This document shows, in pieces, positions 26,996-35,408 of a DNA stretch of 64,000 nt (position 1 is the first letter of the stretch; every line of letters starts with the position of its first letter). The translations under genes were made by a program, and so were the position numbers. The DNA is from Akkermansiaceae bacterium (GTDB taxonomy: Bacteria > Verrucomicrobiota > Verrucomicrobiia > Verrucomicrobiales > Akkermansiaceae), in contig CP059069.1 of assembly GCA_017798145.1 (NCBI GenBank), positions 1,473,226 to 1,537,225 on the forward strand. The letters run 5' to 3'. The notes under the pieces are model-generated. The model worked only from the letters and a program-made list of their open reading frames with translations, did no database searches and had not been told where the DNA came from.

Positions 26996-28228
26996 TTAGG
27001 GCTGTTTCACGTTGTTGCAGAGCCGGAGGAAGGTTTCCGTCACCTTGTCCCAGCCGTTCTCCCGGACCAAGCGCTCATGCGCGGCATCCGCGAGGCTCCG
27101 CCGCCGACTGATATCCGCAAGCAGGCTCGCAGTGATCTCCGCAAACCCTTCCGCATCGTCGGCGATCTCCAGGTGCACACCCGCCCCAAGCTCCAGCCCC
27201 TCCGCCCCGATCTTCGTGGAAACCACCGGCACACCCATCGCCATCGCCTCCAGGATCTTGATGCGCGTCCCGCCCCCGGTGAGCAAAGGCACGACCATCA
27301 GGTCGCACCCCTTCAGATACGGCCTGACATCCTCCACCGATCCGGTCACCGTGATCGAGTCATCCTCCTTGGCCAGATCGATCAGCGATTTCGGCGGATT
27401 GCGCCCTATCACCATGAAACTCACATCGGGCAGCGCAGCCTTGATGCGCGGATAGATTTCGGCTACGAAATACCTGACCGCCTGGATGTTCGCCAGCCAG
27501 TCCATCGATCCGAGAAACCCGATGACACGGCTGTCAGCAAGGATCTCTTTGCGCGGCGAGAAATGTCCGGCGTCCACGCCCGTAGGCACATGCCCAAGGA
27601 CATTTTCCAGCCCGTAGCGATCCCTCGCGTAGCGCGAATCATCCTCGGAAACGGTGATCACACCGTCAAACAGCAGCGACAGCCGCCTCTCCCATCTCTC
27701 GAATCTCATGAACTGGCCCTTGAGGTAAAACCGCTTCACCGGATTGCGGGAGCTTTCCGCAAGCCGTTTCCAGATCATCGCCTCCATGTTGTGCTGGAAA
27801 GGATGAGGCGGGACACTTGTCCGCAGATTGCGGAAATTCGTGGCCGGGATCAGGAAGTCGCAGACCACCAGGTCGAAGCGGCCCGCCGGGAGCTGGCCTT
27901 CCAGCCAGCGCATCATCGGGACGGACTGGTATTTTTCCAAGGCATACGGGAAGCGGGAAAAAAGGAGATTGCGCAGAAGGGCGATCGGGAAACGCCATGA
28001 CCGCTTGTTCGTCTCACGCCAAGGCAACCATACCTTTTCGGCCGCATAGGTCGCGGCGCCCTCTTCGGGATGGAGCTCCTGCCCCTCAGCCAGCAGTGCA
28101 AGATAGGTGACGCGATGCTGTCTGCCGATCTCCTCAAGCATCGCGTGGGTGCGCTTCTTGCCCCCGCTGTCCAAAGGGAACAGCGGCCCCGATTTCACCC
28201 AAAGTATTCTCATAGGCCGGTCGTTCAT
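26996..28228 (-). CDS. Glycosyltransferase family 4 (GT-B)
   Basis: The 410-residue protein has the GT4 plan. The N-terminal domain opens ILWVKSGPLFPLDSGGKKRT with the donor-side glycine loop, and the C-terminal domain contains VIGFLGSMDWLANIQA, VTGSVEDVRPYL and the nucleotide-sugar motif TRIKILEAMAMGVPVVST. It resembles the group of EPS/exosortase-associated transferases I know as TIGR03087, but no exosortase is in the window. It lies 3 bp from the GT39-like gene and 7 bp from the methyltransferase. It is cytoplasmic or peripheral, and the sugar is unknown. Confidence 0.85.
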   Translation of the reverse strand: MNDRPMRILWVKSGPLFPLDSGGKKRTHAMLEEIGRQHRVTYLALLAEGQELHPEEGAATYAAEKVWLPWRETNKRSWRFPIALLRNLLFSRFPYALEKYQSVPMMRWLEGQLPAGRFDLVVCDFLIPATNFRNLRTSVPPHPFQHNMEAMIWKRLAESSRNPVKRFYLKGQFMRFERWERRLSLLFDGVITVSEDDSRYARDRYGLENVLGHVPTGVDAGHFSPRKEILADSRVIGFLGSMDWLANIQAVRYFVAEIYPRIKAALPDVSFMVIGRNPPKSLIDLAKEDDSITVTGSVEDVRPYLKGCDLMVVPLLTGGGTRIKILEAMAMGVPVVSTKIGAEGLELGAGVHLEIADDAEGFAEITASLLADISRRRSLADAAHERLVRENGWDKVTETFLRLCNNVKQP

Positions 28229-28231
28229 GCT

Positions 28232-29824
28232 TCAGTCTGGGAGTTCCGCGATTCTCAGGCGGCTCCGGAGATCCCGCCGCCGCGAGGGCTGCTCCGTCAC
28301 ACGGGGGAACAGGTCGCGCCGGCCCTGGATCGCCTTGCTCACCGCAGCCTGGTGCGGCCACACGGCGGATTCCGGCACCCCTTCATCCACGATGACATGC
28401 GTGATCGCCGCAGTTTCCAACAATTCCCACATCTCCTCATCCGTGGAAAAATTCGCCGCATAGCCACGCCCGAGCCAGTCGCTGGTGGAAAGCAGCTTGG
28501 TGCCCCTCCGGACCACGATGCGATCTGGCGCCAGGAGCGCCGCTGCCGCCACAACAGCCCCCTCGCCATGCGGGTCGGAACAAACCAACAGCGACACTGG
28601 GCCGTCGGACGCCGTGAGCAAGCCGCTCACTGCCTGGGTCTGCCCTTGGAAAACCTTCACCGCAGGTGCCGATGCCTCCCAGATGACCGCCACCGCAATC
28701 GCCACGACCAAGGCCGCGGATGGGATGGCCGTATGCCTGGCACACACGGCGGTCGAGATCCGATCCACCGCAGCGAAGGCAAGCAGCAGCACGGCAGGTA
28801 TCACCGGCAACAGATAACGCCCGTCAAGACCCGATGGCACTGCGCTGTAAAAGACGACCACGGCGGCGGCCAAGGCCCACAGCACCGCCTCGGTCTCCGC
28901 AAGAGAATTTCCCCGCCTCACCCTCCACACCGCACACGCCGCAGAGACCGCCGTGAGGACGCACAACGCAACCCCGAGCAATGCCAACGCATTTTTCAGG
29001 TAAAAGGGAAATGCCTGGATCAGGTATGAGCCAAGAGGCACCGAGGACATCCCCTCTTCGGTGATGTGTGCGGTCAACGCCAGCCATGGAACCGCAAGGA
29101 GAAGGACAGGGAGCGGCGCCAGCCACAGCTTCGGGGCAAGCAGGACACGCCAGCGCGCCGTCAGCAAGATCGCCAGCGGTGGCACCAAGGCCAGCAACAA
29201 TCCCGATCCCTTGGTCAGGATCGCCGCAGCGGCCAGCAGGCCGAACGCCAGCGACCAGCGCGCCGTGCCGGTTGCGAGGAAACGCGAGAATGCCAGGGCA
29301 GACAGCAAGCACAGCAGCACCAGGAGCATGTCGGACATCACGATCGCCGTGTAGGTCTGGACAAGGTGCACCAGAGGGAAGACGGCTGCCGCTGCGACTG
29401 CGGCGGGCAAGCTCATCATCCCCCTGCCCGCCGCGAAAACGATCCATGCCGTGGCCGCAGTGAGCAGCGCAGGCAGCAGCAGCACCGCCGTCCTCGTCCG
29501 TGAGGGCAGCAGCCACAAGCCCTCGACCACGTAGAAGCCCGGAGGGTAATGGCCGAGAGCCACCTTCGGGAACCGGTCGTAATAATCCTCGGCATATCTC
29601 ATCGGATGAACTCCCTCCCATACCGGGCCCGCCAGGTAATCGCGCACCATCAGGCCGGTGACAACATGCGCAGCCTCATCGGCATGCCCGCCGAAATCCG
29701 ATTCGTAGGCCCCGCTGCGCACCTGCAACGCCAGCGTCAGCGCGAGAAGGATGCCGCACACCAGCAGCGAAACCACATGCGAACTTGCATACGGCCGCCT
29801 TACGCCCTTAGCTGCGCCGGGCAT
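28232..29824 (-). CDS. GT39/ArnT-like integral membrane glycosyltransferase
   Basis: The ATG at 29824 gives 530 residues; the frame continues upstream but over the divergent methyltransferase start region. About 11-12 hydrophobic segments are visible. The first periplasmic loop holds FGGHADEAAHVVTG, corresponding to the acidic DE motif of polyprenyl-phosphate-sugar transferases (ArnT, PMT). The C-terminal soluble tail has about 130 residues. Such enzymes transfer a sugar from a lipid-phosphate donor on the periplasmic side. The likely donor synthase is a GT2 of the type encoded at 30562. It is divergent from the methyltransferase at 29857. Confidence 0.78.
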   Translation of the reverse strand: MPGAAKGVRRPYASSHVVSLLVCGILLALTLALQVRSGAYESDFGGHADEAAHVVTGLMVRDYLAGPVWEGVHPMRYAEDYYDRFPKVALGHYPPGFYVVEGLWLLPSRTRTAVLLLPALLTAATAWIVFAAGRGMMSLPAAVAAAAVFPLVHLVQTYTAIVMSDMLLVLLCLLSALAFSRFLATGTARWSLAFGLLAAAAILTKGSGLLLALVPPLAILLTARWRVLLAPKLWLAPLPVLLLAVPWLALTAHITEEGMSSVPLGSYLIQAFPFYLKNALALLGVALCVLTAVSAACAVWRVRRGNSLAETEAVLWALAAAVVVFYSAVPSGLDGRYLLPVIPAVLLLAFAAVDRISTAVCARHTAIPSAALVVAIAVAVIWEASAPAVKVFQGQTQAVSGLLTASDGPVSLLVCSDPHGEGAVVAAAALLAPDRIVVRRGTKLLSTSDWLGRGYAANFSTDEEMWELLETAAITHVIVDEGVPESAVWPHQAAVSKAIQGRRDLFPRVTEQPSRRRDLRSRLRIAELPD

Positions 29825-29856
29825 GGATAATTTTTTTGAAGGGAGATTCTGAAACG

Positions 29857-30555
29857 ATGCGTTCACCGGATGATGAGGATTTTGATGCGAGCGCCGCAAA
29901 CTATGACGAGCAGCTCCAGAGGGGCTTGTCGATCAGCGGGGAAACCAAGGAATTCTTCGCCGTCGAACGCGTGAAATGGCTCCGACGGCGCTTCGCCCCC
30001 ATGGATTTCACGGCTGGCAGATGCCTCGATTTCGGCTGTGGCATCGGCACCGCGACACCATACCTGCTCGATGTGCTTGGAGCCACGTCGGTCGTCGGCA
30101 CGGATCCTTCCGAGGCATCCCTTGAGATCGCACGCAGCGATTGGAAATCGCGGCCGGCCGATTTTGTCCCTGCGGGCCAGATCACCCCGGGCAGCATGGA
30201 CCTGGCATTCTGCAACGGGGTCTTCCACCACATCGATCCGTCGAACCGTGTTGGGGCGGCCTCACTCGTGTACCGGAGCCTTCGGCCCGGAGGCCTGTTC
30301 GCGCTCTGGGAAAACAACCCCTGGAACCCGCTGACACGGCTTTCCATGAGCCGTGTCCCCTTCGACGCGGATGCGATCATGCTCTGGCCGGGCGAAACCC
30401 GCCGCCTGCTGGTGCAATGTGGTTTTGAGGTGCTCTTCACGGATTACAAATTCTTTTTCCCACGCCCGCTGGCGGCACTGCGTTTCCTGGAGCCCAGCCT
30501 ACGCCGTTGCGTGATGGGGGCGCAATATCTCGTATTGGCGCGCAAGCCTTCCTGA
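29857..30555 (+). CDS. Class I SAM-dependent methyltransferase
   Basis: The ATG at 29857 is chosen because an AAGGGAG Shine-Dalgarno-like stretch lies 11 bp upstream; a TTG at 29836 would extend the chain by seven residues. The 232-residue protein carries CLDFGCGIGTAT (motif I), GTDPSEASLEIA, AFCNGVFHHIDPS and RSLRPGGLFALWE. It has a basic, hydrophobic C-terminus but no clear membrane segment. It probably modifies a sugar or lipid precursor of the surrounding EPS pathway. It is convergent with the GT2 gene, with 6 bp between stops. Confidence 0.8.
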   Translation: MRSPDDEDFDASAANYDEQLQRGLSISGETKEFFAVERVKWLRRRFAPMDFTAGRCLDFGCGIGTATPYLLDVLGATSVVGTDPSEASLEIARSDWKSRPADFVPAGQITPGSMDLAFCNGVFHHIDPSNRVGAASLVYRSLRPGGLFALWENNPWNPLTRLSMSRVPFDADAIMLWPGETRRLLVQCGFEVLFTDYKFFFPRPLAALRFLEPSLRRCVMGAQYLVLARKPS

Positions 30556-30561
30556 GCGCCA

Positions 30562-31686
30562 TCAGGACTCGCCCTTCTTGAAAACATGGATGGCCAAGAG
30601 GCCTATCGCCCACAGCCCCGGCACACTCAGGAAATGGACCAGCGGGAAAAGGATCGCCGTCAGGTCCAAGCCCCCGAAGTGAACCATCCCCCACCGCACC
30701 GCAATCGCCCCCACACACAGCAACTCAAGCACCAGCAGGCCCAGCAGAAGGAAAAACAGGCTGTCCTCTTCCAGGCTGAGAACCTTGCGGGTGAGGGCGG
30801 TGGATCGCTCGTTGCCGCGCAGGAACAGCACGCAGCTGAATACGTAGAGCTGCCCGCCGGTCAGCCCGCCGAGCAGGAACAGCGCCTGCGAGTGCAGGTC
30901 GAACACGTTGAAGATCCCTATCTTTATCGGCCCGAAGACCAAGGTCGCCACCTGCAGCAAGGTGCTGGCGGTGAGCAGCAAAAGCCCGACCGACTCGAAA
31001 AACTGGGGGCGCTCGGAAAGGATGAAGAGCAGATGGCGCATGCCGTCGCGCCAGGTCTTGAGGTGGGCGATGCGCCCCTCGCGGTGGGGACGCAGACCTG
31101 AAGGGATTTCCACCATCCTGGCACCCGCCTTGAGCGCCTTGATCAGGAGCTCCGAGGCGAACTCCATTCCCGAGGAACGGATGCGCCAGGTCTCGTAGGC
31201 CTCCCTGCGCACACAGCGGAACCCTGAATTGCAATCGCTCAGCCTGCCCTTGAAAAACAGGTTGATCAGGCCGGTGAGCACCGGCGTCCCAAGGTAATGG
31301 TGCAGGAAGGGCATCGCGCCGGGCTGCACCGTCCCTTTCAGCCGCGATGCGATCGCCATATCCCCATCCTCCCTGACCGCCGCCTCATAAAGTTCCAGGC
31401 TGTGCTCTAGCATGTAGGTCGCATCGGCATCCGCGAACATCACATAGCGCCCGGCCGCCGCTCCGAAGCCGCCGCGCAAGGCCGCACCATATCCCTTTTC
31501 GCTGACCTCCACCACCCTGGCCCCGTTCGCCCTGGCAATCTCGCGGGATTCGTCGGTGCTGCCGTTGTCGGCCACCAGGATTTCATATTCGAGGGAGCCG
31601 CCGTCCAGCGATTTCCTCACCTCGGCGATACAGGAGGCAAGGGTTTCCGCCTCGTTGAGGCAGGGGAAAAGGAATGTCAGATCCAT
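30562..31686 (-). CDS. GT2 glycosyltransferase, polyprenyl-phosphate-sugar synthase type, with C-terminal membrane domain
   Basis: The 374-residue protein opens LTFLFPCLNEAETLASC, followed by VADNGSTDESREIA and FADADATY (DxD). This is a GT-A fold of the dolichyl-phosphate-glucose/mannose synthase group. Its C-terminal 130 residues contain four hydrophobic segments. It probably charges undecaprenyl phosphate with a sugar for use on the periplasmic side, for example by the GT39-like protein at 28232. This pairing is an inference from family roles. Confidence 0.83.
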   Translation of the reverse strand: MDLTFLFPCLNEAETLASCIAEVRKSLDGGSLEYEILVADNGSTDESREIARANGARVVEVSEKGYGAALRGGFGAAAGRYVMFADADATYMLEHSLELYEAAVREDGDMAIASRLKGTVQPGAMPFLHHYLGTPVLTGLINLFFKGRLSDCNSGFRCVRREAYETWRIRSSGMEFASELLIKALKAGARMVEIPSGLRPHREGRIAHLKTWRDGMRHLLFILSERPQFFESVGLLLLTASTLLQVATLVFGPIKIGIFNVFDLHSQALFLLGGLTGGQLYVFSCVLFLRGNERSTALTRKVLSLEEDSLFFLLLGLLVLELLCVGAIAVRWGMVHFGGLDLTAILFPLVHFLSVPGLWAIGLLAIHVFKKGES

Positions 31687-31856
31687 GGATCGGTGTTTCT
31701 GTGGTGTTAGGATATCAGTTCGCGCAGAGGGTCATCGGTGCCGCTTGCCTTTAACAAGGAGAAAATGGGACATGCGGCATATATCGGGGATTGCGTGTTG
31801 CACTAATGCCTGAACTCCTGCTACACATTCCCCCGAACCTCCACATTAACAAAAAC

Positions 31857-32102
31857 ATGAATATCCCAGCACCTGCGATCCGCCTGGCCAGAATCATTGG
31901 CATTTCCGCCATAGCAGCGGCCGCTCTCGGCCTGTGCAGCTGCGTTTCGCAGAGCGAGAAAGATTTCGCCGCACAACACGGCTACAAGCGTTCCGACTAC
32001 TTCGGGGCCGGCCAGAACAAGAACTTTGTGCCTGCGGGCGTGCGCCGCCCGGAATACTTCTACAGCGAAAGCGAGCCGCCGATGGGACGCCCCGGGTTTT
32101 AG
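31857..32102 (+). CDS. Small lipoprotein of unknown function
   Basis: The 81-residue protein from ATG 31857 has a signal (ARIIGISAIAAAALG) ending LCSC, where Cys29 is the candidate lipidated residue. The mature part is polar and aromatic (GYKRSDYFGAGQNKNF, PEYFYSESEPP) with no known fold. It overlaps the stop of the convergent deacetylase-like gene by 4 bp. A role in EPS export or attachment is possible from position only. Confidence 0.6.
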   Translation: MNIPAPAIRLARIIGISAIAAAALGLCSCVSQSEKDFAAQHGYKRSDYFGAGQNKNFVPAGVRRPEYFYSESEPPMGRPGF

Positions 32103-33196
32103 CGGTTCCGCAGGATTTCCGGCCTGCCGTAGATATGGTCCCGGTGGCCGTTCGGATCCCCAGAGTGCCCGTCTTCCGCGGCGTGGATCAGGTTTGCCAT
32201 CTCGCGGGCCGAAACATAATGTAACCTCACACCTCCCGGCAGCCCGTTTGCCAGAGCTTTGTGGAAACTGTGTGCCGGATCTCCGAGAAGGGCCGGCATG
32301 TTGCGCTCCAGGGCCGCGTGGGTGTGGAGCTTCACGAACACCCAGTTCGGGCTGTTTTTCACACAGATGCCCTGGCGCAGCCAGAGGCCGAACCTGCACA
32401 TGTCCGGAGGGTTCGCTCCGCTCAGCTCGGCATTTTCAATCCGTGGCAGGATGCCCCATTTCCGGCGACCCAGATTGAGCGCCAGCGGCCCCTGGACACA
32501 AAGCAGCTGGTCCCGCTCATCCCGGAGCCCGACAGTGCGCCCAACCTCCGCGTGGATCCCCGTGTCATGCGACTTGGGCAGATCCGTCTCCTTGGCGTAG
32601 TAGAGGGAGTTCACCGTCCTTGTCTGTGTCGGGTGCGGGGCCGAGGGCATCGTGAAATCCGCATAGCACCCCGCCTCGCGCAGCACCTCCAACTCCCGGT
32701 CCACACCGCAGTTGGCTCCGCTCGGATCGGAATTGTCCAAGGCCCAGTTCCCGTGCACGAAGCCGAAACGCGGCGATCCGGATGGATCGCTAGCCAGAAA
32801 CCCGTGGCTCCGGTAGCGCGCAACGCCCTCCTTCAGGGCCGCTGCGACATCCCCGGCCGTATCGTCCTTGTGATGGAGCTGCACCTCCACCTCGCTCCCG
32901 GTTTCCCGGCACAATGCGGCAAGGCGCTCCAGCACTTCAGGGTCATACTGCTCCAGCGGGTAGAAAAACGTCTGCTTGGGAGGCGCACCGTCCGCATCGC
33001 GGAACCGCCGGGTGAGCTGTGCGAACTTGTCCTGCCACTCGTCCATCCTGCGCAGCGCCCCCTCACGGTCGGTGCGGTGATACGGCTCGAAATGGTCGGA
33101 GACGCAAAGCATGACATCCGTCGGCTGGGAGGGATCGGGATTTTCCGGGCGGCGGAGAAGCCAGGGGAGCAACCATTTTTCGGCGGAGCGCATCAT
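32099..33196 (-). CDS. Putative polysaccharide deacetylase-like (NodB-fold) protein of the EPS locus
   Basis: From the ATG at 33196 (the frame opens at 33229, overlapping the upstream GT2) the protein has 365 residues and no signal peptide. The strand VMLCVSDHFEPY, the VEVQLHHKDD segment and the later FGFVHGNWALDNS and SHDTGIH blocks recall the metal- and acid/base-bearing loops of NodB-type barrels, with Asp and His in suitable places. The similarity is distant, so this is a tentative call. It follows the GT2 gene by 7 bp on the same strand. If active in the cytoplasm it would act on a lipid-linked or nucleotide-linked sugar. Confidence 0.5.
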   Translation of the reverse strand: MMRSAEKWLLPWLLRRPENPDPSQPTDVMLCVSDHFEPYHRTDREGALRRMDEWQDKFAQLTRRFRDADGAPPKQTFFYPLEQYDPEVLERLAALCRETGSEVEVQLHHKDDTAGDVAAALKEGVARYRSHGFLASDPSGSPRFGFVHGNWALDNSDPSGANCGVDRELEVLREAGCYADFTMPSAPHPTQTRTVNSLYYAKETDLPKSHDTGIHAEVGRTVGLRDERDQLLCVQGPLALNLGRRKWGILPRIENAELSGANPPDMCRFGLWLRQGICVKNSPNWVFVKLHTHAALERNMPALLGDPAHSFHKALANGLPGGVRLHYVSAREMANLIHAAEDGHSGDPNGHRDHIYGRPEILRNR

Positions 33197-33203
33197 TGGG
33201 TTT

Positions 33204-34334
33204 TCACCAGCCGACCGGAGTTTTTGCAACCCGCGATTTCAAAAACCGCAACAAACCCATGAAACAAAGAATCTGAAGGTAGAGAAAGCCGCCCGGAACA
33301 CTGAAAACCCTCATCCGCCGGGATGGGCAGGCGATCCCCACGGCCGCGAGGAGATATAGCAGCAGTTGCAAGGCCAGGCTTAGCGCATAGACAGGCGCTG
33401 CGGAGGCCAGCAAGGCGTTGCATGAAAAACAAACCGCCAGCAGCAGCGGCACCGCCAACCTGAGATATTTGTGCGAAACAAGCTGCCACCACAGCCGGTT
33501 GCGCACGGGGATCAGCCAGCCGGGATGGCGGAATAGCATCTGGAAATTCCCCGCCAGCGTCCGCGTCTTCCGCCGCCGCTCGCTCTCCACCGTCAGCGGC
33601 TGCGGATCGTAGGCGCAGGCGGTGGGCTCGAAGAGTATGCGCCCGCCCGCCAGCATAGCCCGCATCGGCACGACAACATCATCCAGCAGCGTATCGGGAG
33701 GCAGGGGCTCGTAGCTTTCCGCGCGCAGGGCGTAGATGGCTCCGGTGCAGCCTATGCAAGAGTCGATCCGCGATTCCGACAAGCGGATGAACTTCTCGAG
33801 TTTCCAATAGACATCGATCCCCTTCCCCGGCCCGTCGGTCGCAGCCTTGATTTCCAGGCTACCGCTCACCCCGGACACACCGGGATCGGAAAAGTGCGCC
33901 ACGAGCCGCCGGATTGCATCCGCTTCGAATACCTGCCTCACATCGGCGAACACAAGGATCTCACCCTTCGCCGCGGCGACCCCCCGGTTGAGCCCCTCCG
34001 CCTTCCCGCAGCGGGCCGCTTCGATTGTCCGCACCCTCCCGCCTCCGAAGCTCCGGCTGACATCGGCGGTGGAATCATCGCAGCCATCGCAAACCACGAT
34101 CACCTCAAGCTCCCCGGGATAGCCGTTTTCCAGCAGGTTCCCCAGCTTCGCCGGGATGCGCGCGGCCTCATTGTGGGCGACAATCACCACCGACACCATG
34201 GGCCAAACACCGTCGAAACCGCCGCCCCGCTGCCGCTGCGGAAGGATCCGGACGAGCAGCCAAAGCAATAGCGGATAGCCCAGGTTCGCATAGGCTACCA
34301 ACAACAGACTAAACCAGAAAAAGAACTCGATCAT
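33204..34334 (-). CDS. Membrane-anchored GT2 glycosyltransferase (processive type)
   Basis: The ATG at 34334 gives 376 residues with one N-terminal membrane segment (FFFWFSLLLVAYANLGYP) and about three at the C-terminus. The catalytic core has VSVVIVAHNEAARI, VCDGCDDSTADV, FADVRQVF (D-A-D variant reading ADV), TLLDDVVVP and RRKTRTLAGNFQML, which corresponds to the Q/RxxRW region. This plan is that of cellulose/hyaluronan-synthase-like enzymes. The canonical DxD is FAD rather than DAD and should be checked. It is likely coexpressed with the deacetylase-like gene 7 bp downstream. Confidence 0.82.
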   Translation of the reverse strand: MIEFFFWFSLLLVAYANLGYPLLLWLLVRILPQRQRGGGFDGVWPMVSVVIVAHNEAARIPAKLGNLLENGYPGELEVIVVCDGCDDSTADVSRSFGGGRVRTIEAARCGKAEGLNRGVAAAKGEILVFADVRQVFEADAIRRLVAHFSDPGVSGVSGSLEIKAATDGPGKGIDVYWKLEKFIRLSESRIDSCIGCTGAIYALRAESYEPLPPDTLLDDVVVPMRAMLAGGRILFEPTACAYDPQPLTVESERRRKTRTLAGNFQMLFRHPGWLIPVRNRLWWQLVSHKYLRLAVPLLLAVCFSCNALLASAAPVYALSLALQLLLYLLAAVGIACPSRRMRVFSVPGGFLYLQILCFMGLLRFLKSRVAKTPVGW

Positions 34335-34397
34335 GATCAGCCTCGCGCGGCGGCTCCCCCGCAAGCCCCGCACCATGGCAAAGGGTCTTTGCCGCCG

Positions 34398-35312
34398 TCA
34401 AGGGCCGTCGGGAACGATTGCTTCCGTTTCCCTCAGCAGCCGAACGCCGAGGAGCCGGAACGCCCGCGCGGGCTGGGCTTCCCCCGTATGGAGCACAACC
34501 CGCACAAGCCTCCCGTCCCAAGGCTCCGCAGACCATCGCGCAAGCTGCTCCGAGCGCCCGCGAGGAACAGCTACGCTGCCTCTCCACCTGCTACCGCCCG
34601 CGCCGTCCATCCTGATCCCGAGTTCAAAAGGGCTCCCTCGATTTTCCGCCTCGATGAGCAGGCCGGCAAAGCCCTCCGTAACAACGCCTCCGGGAACGGT
34701 GTAGCGCAGCCCCTCGTAGCTGCCACCCGCCATCTGCACATCCAGCCCGCCGCCGGATCCGGACACGCGCAACCGGGTGCCTCCCTGCGCCTGCCAAAGC
34801 CCATCCGCGCTGCCCGCGACCCATAGCTGCGGAAAAGCCTCCCGCTTCTCGCCGGCGGCTTGCATCTCCGCAAGCAACGGCCTCGCCGCAAACAGCATCA
34901 TCCCGCAGCCGGCGGACAGGAATGCCAGGCGGGCGACAGCGCTGCGCCGGCTGCGGCCTTGCGGTAAAATCACACACCCCAGCAGGATGCCCCCGCAGTC
35001 CGCAAGGAAATCCCCCCATGCGGGGTTCCGACCTGTGAAACCCTGTGCCACCTCGGAAGCGACCGCCAGCAGGAGAGCGGCGAGGACGCAGACGGACGGC
35101 GAGCGATAGCGCGGCGGCAGGGAAAGCTGCAAAAAACGCAACAACAGGGTGACAAACGCAAACAATGGGACATGCAGCAGGTTGCGCAGGTTCTCCGCGA
35201 AAATAACCCCATGCTCCGGGCCTGGAAGCGGAATCACCAGGGAGAAACCCAACACCGACAGCCCGGCCAAAGCAAAACCTCGGAATTTGGTGGCCGATGC
35301 AGTTGGTTCCAT
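34398..35312 (-). CDS. VanZ-like membrane protein with C-terminal carbohydrate-binding-like domain
   Basis: The ATG at 35312 gives 304 residues; the frame upstream of it lies over the divergent algD-like gene. The N-terminal half has four membrane segments and the VanZ pattern LLHVPLFAF, SEVAQGFTGRN and DFLAD near residues 46-105. After a fifth segment (about 125-140) comes a beta-rich extracytoplasmic domain of about 150 residues. It contains GLRYTVPGGVVTEGFAG and FELGIRMDG, resembling a CBM or laminin-G-type sandwich. VanZ proteins are linked to surface polymer properties, but the mechanism is unknown. The fusion suggests polysaccharide contact outside the membrane. Confidence 0.72.
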   Translation of the reverse strand: MEPTASATKFRGFALAGLSVLGFSLVIPLPGPEHGVIFAENLRNLLHVPLFAFVTLLLRFLQLSLPPRYRSPSVCVLAALLLAVASEVAQGFTGRNPAWGDFLADCGGILLGCVILPQGRSRRSAVARLAFLSAGCGMMLFAARPLLAEMQAAGEKREAFPQLWVAGSADGLWQAQGGTRLRVSGSGGGLDVQMAGGSYEGLRYTVPGGVVTEGFAGLLIEAENRGSPFELGIRMDGAGGSRWRGSVAVPRGRSEQLARWSAEPWDGRLVRVVLHTGEAQPARAFRLLGVRLLRETEAIVPDGP

Positions 35313-35408
35313 CCCGGTAGCTGGAGAGACACTCTCCGTGCCTAGGCTAGCCCATTGTGCCGACCTTGGCATTGACTTTCTGAAGGCTATTCCCAAAGTT
35401 CGCCGCCC

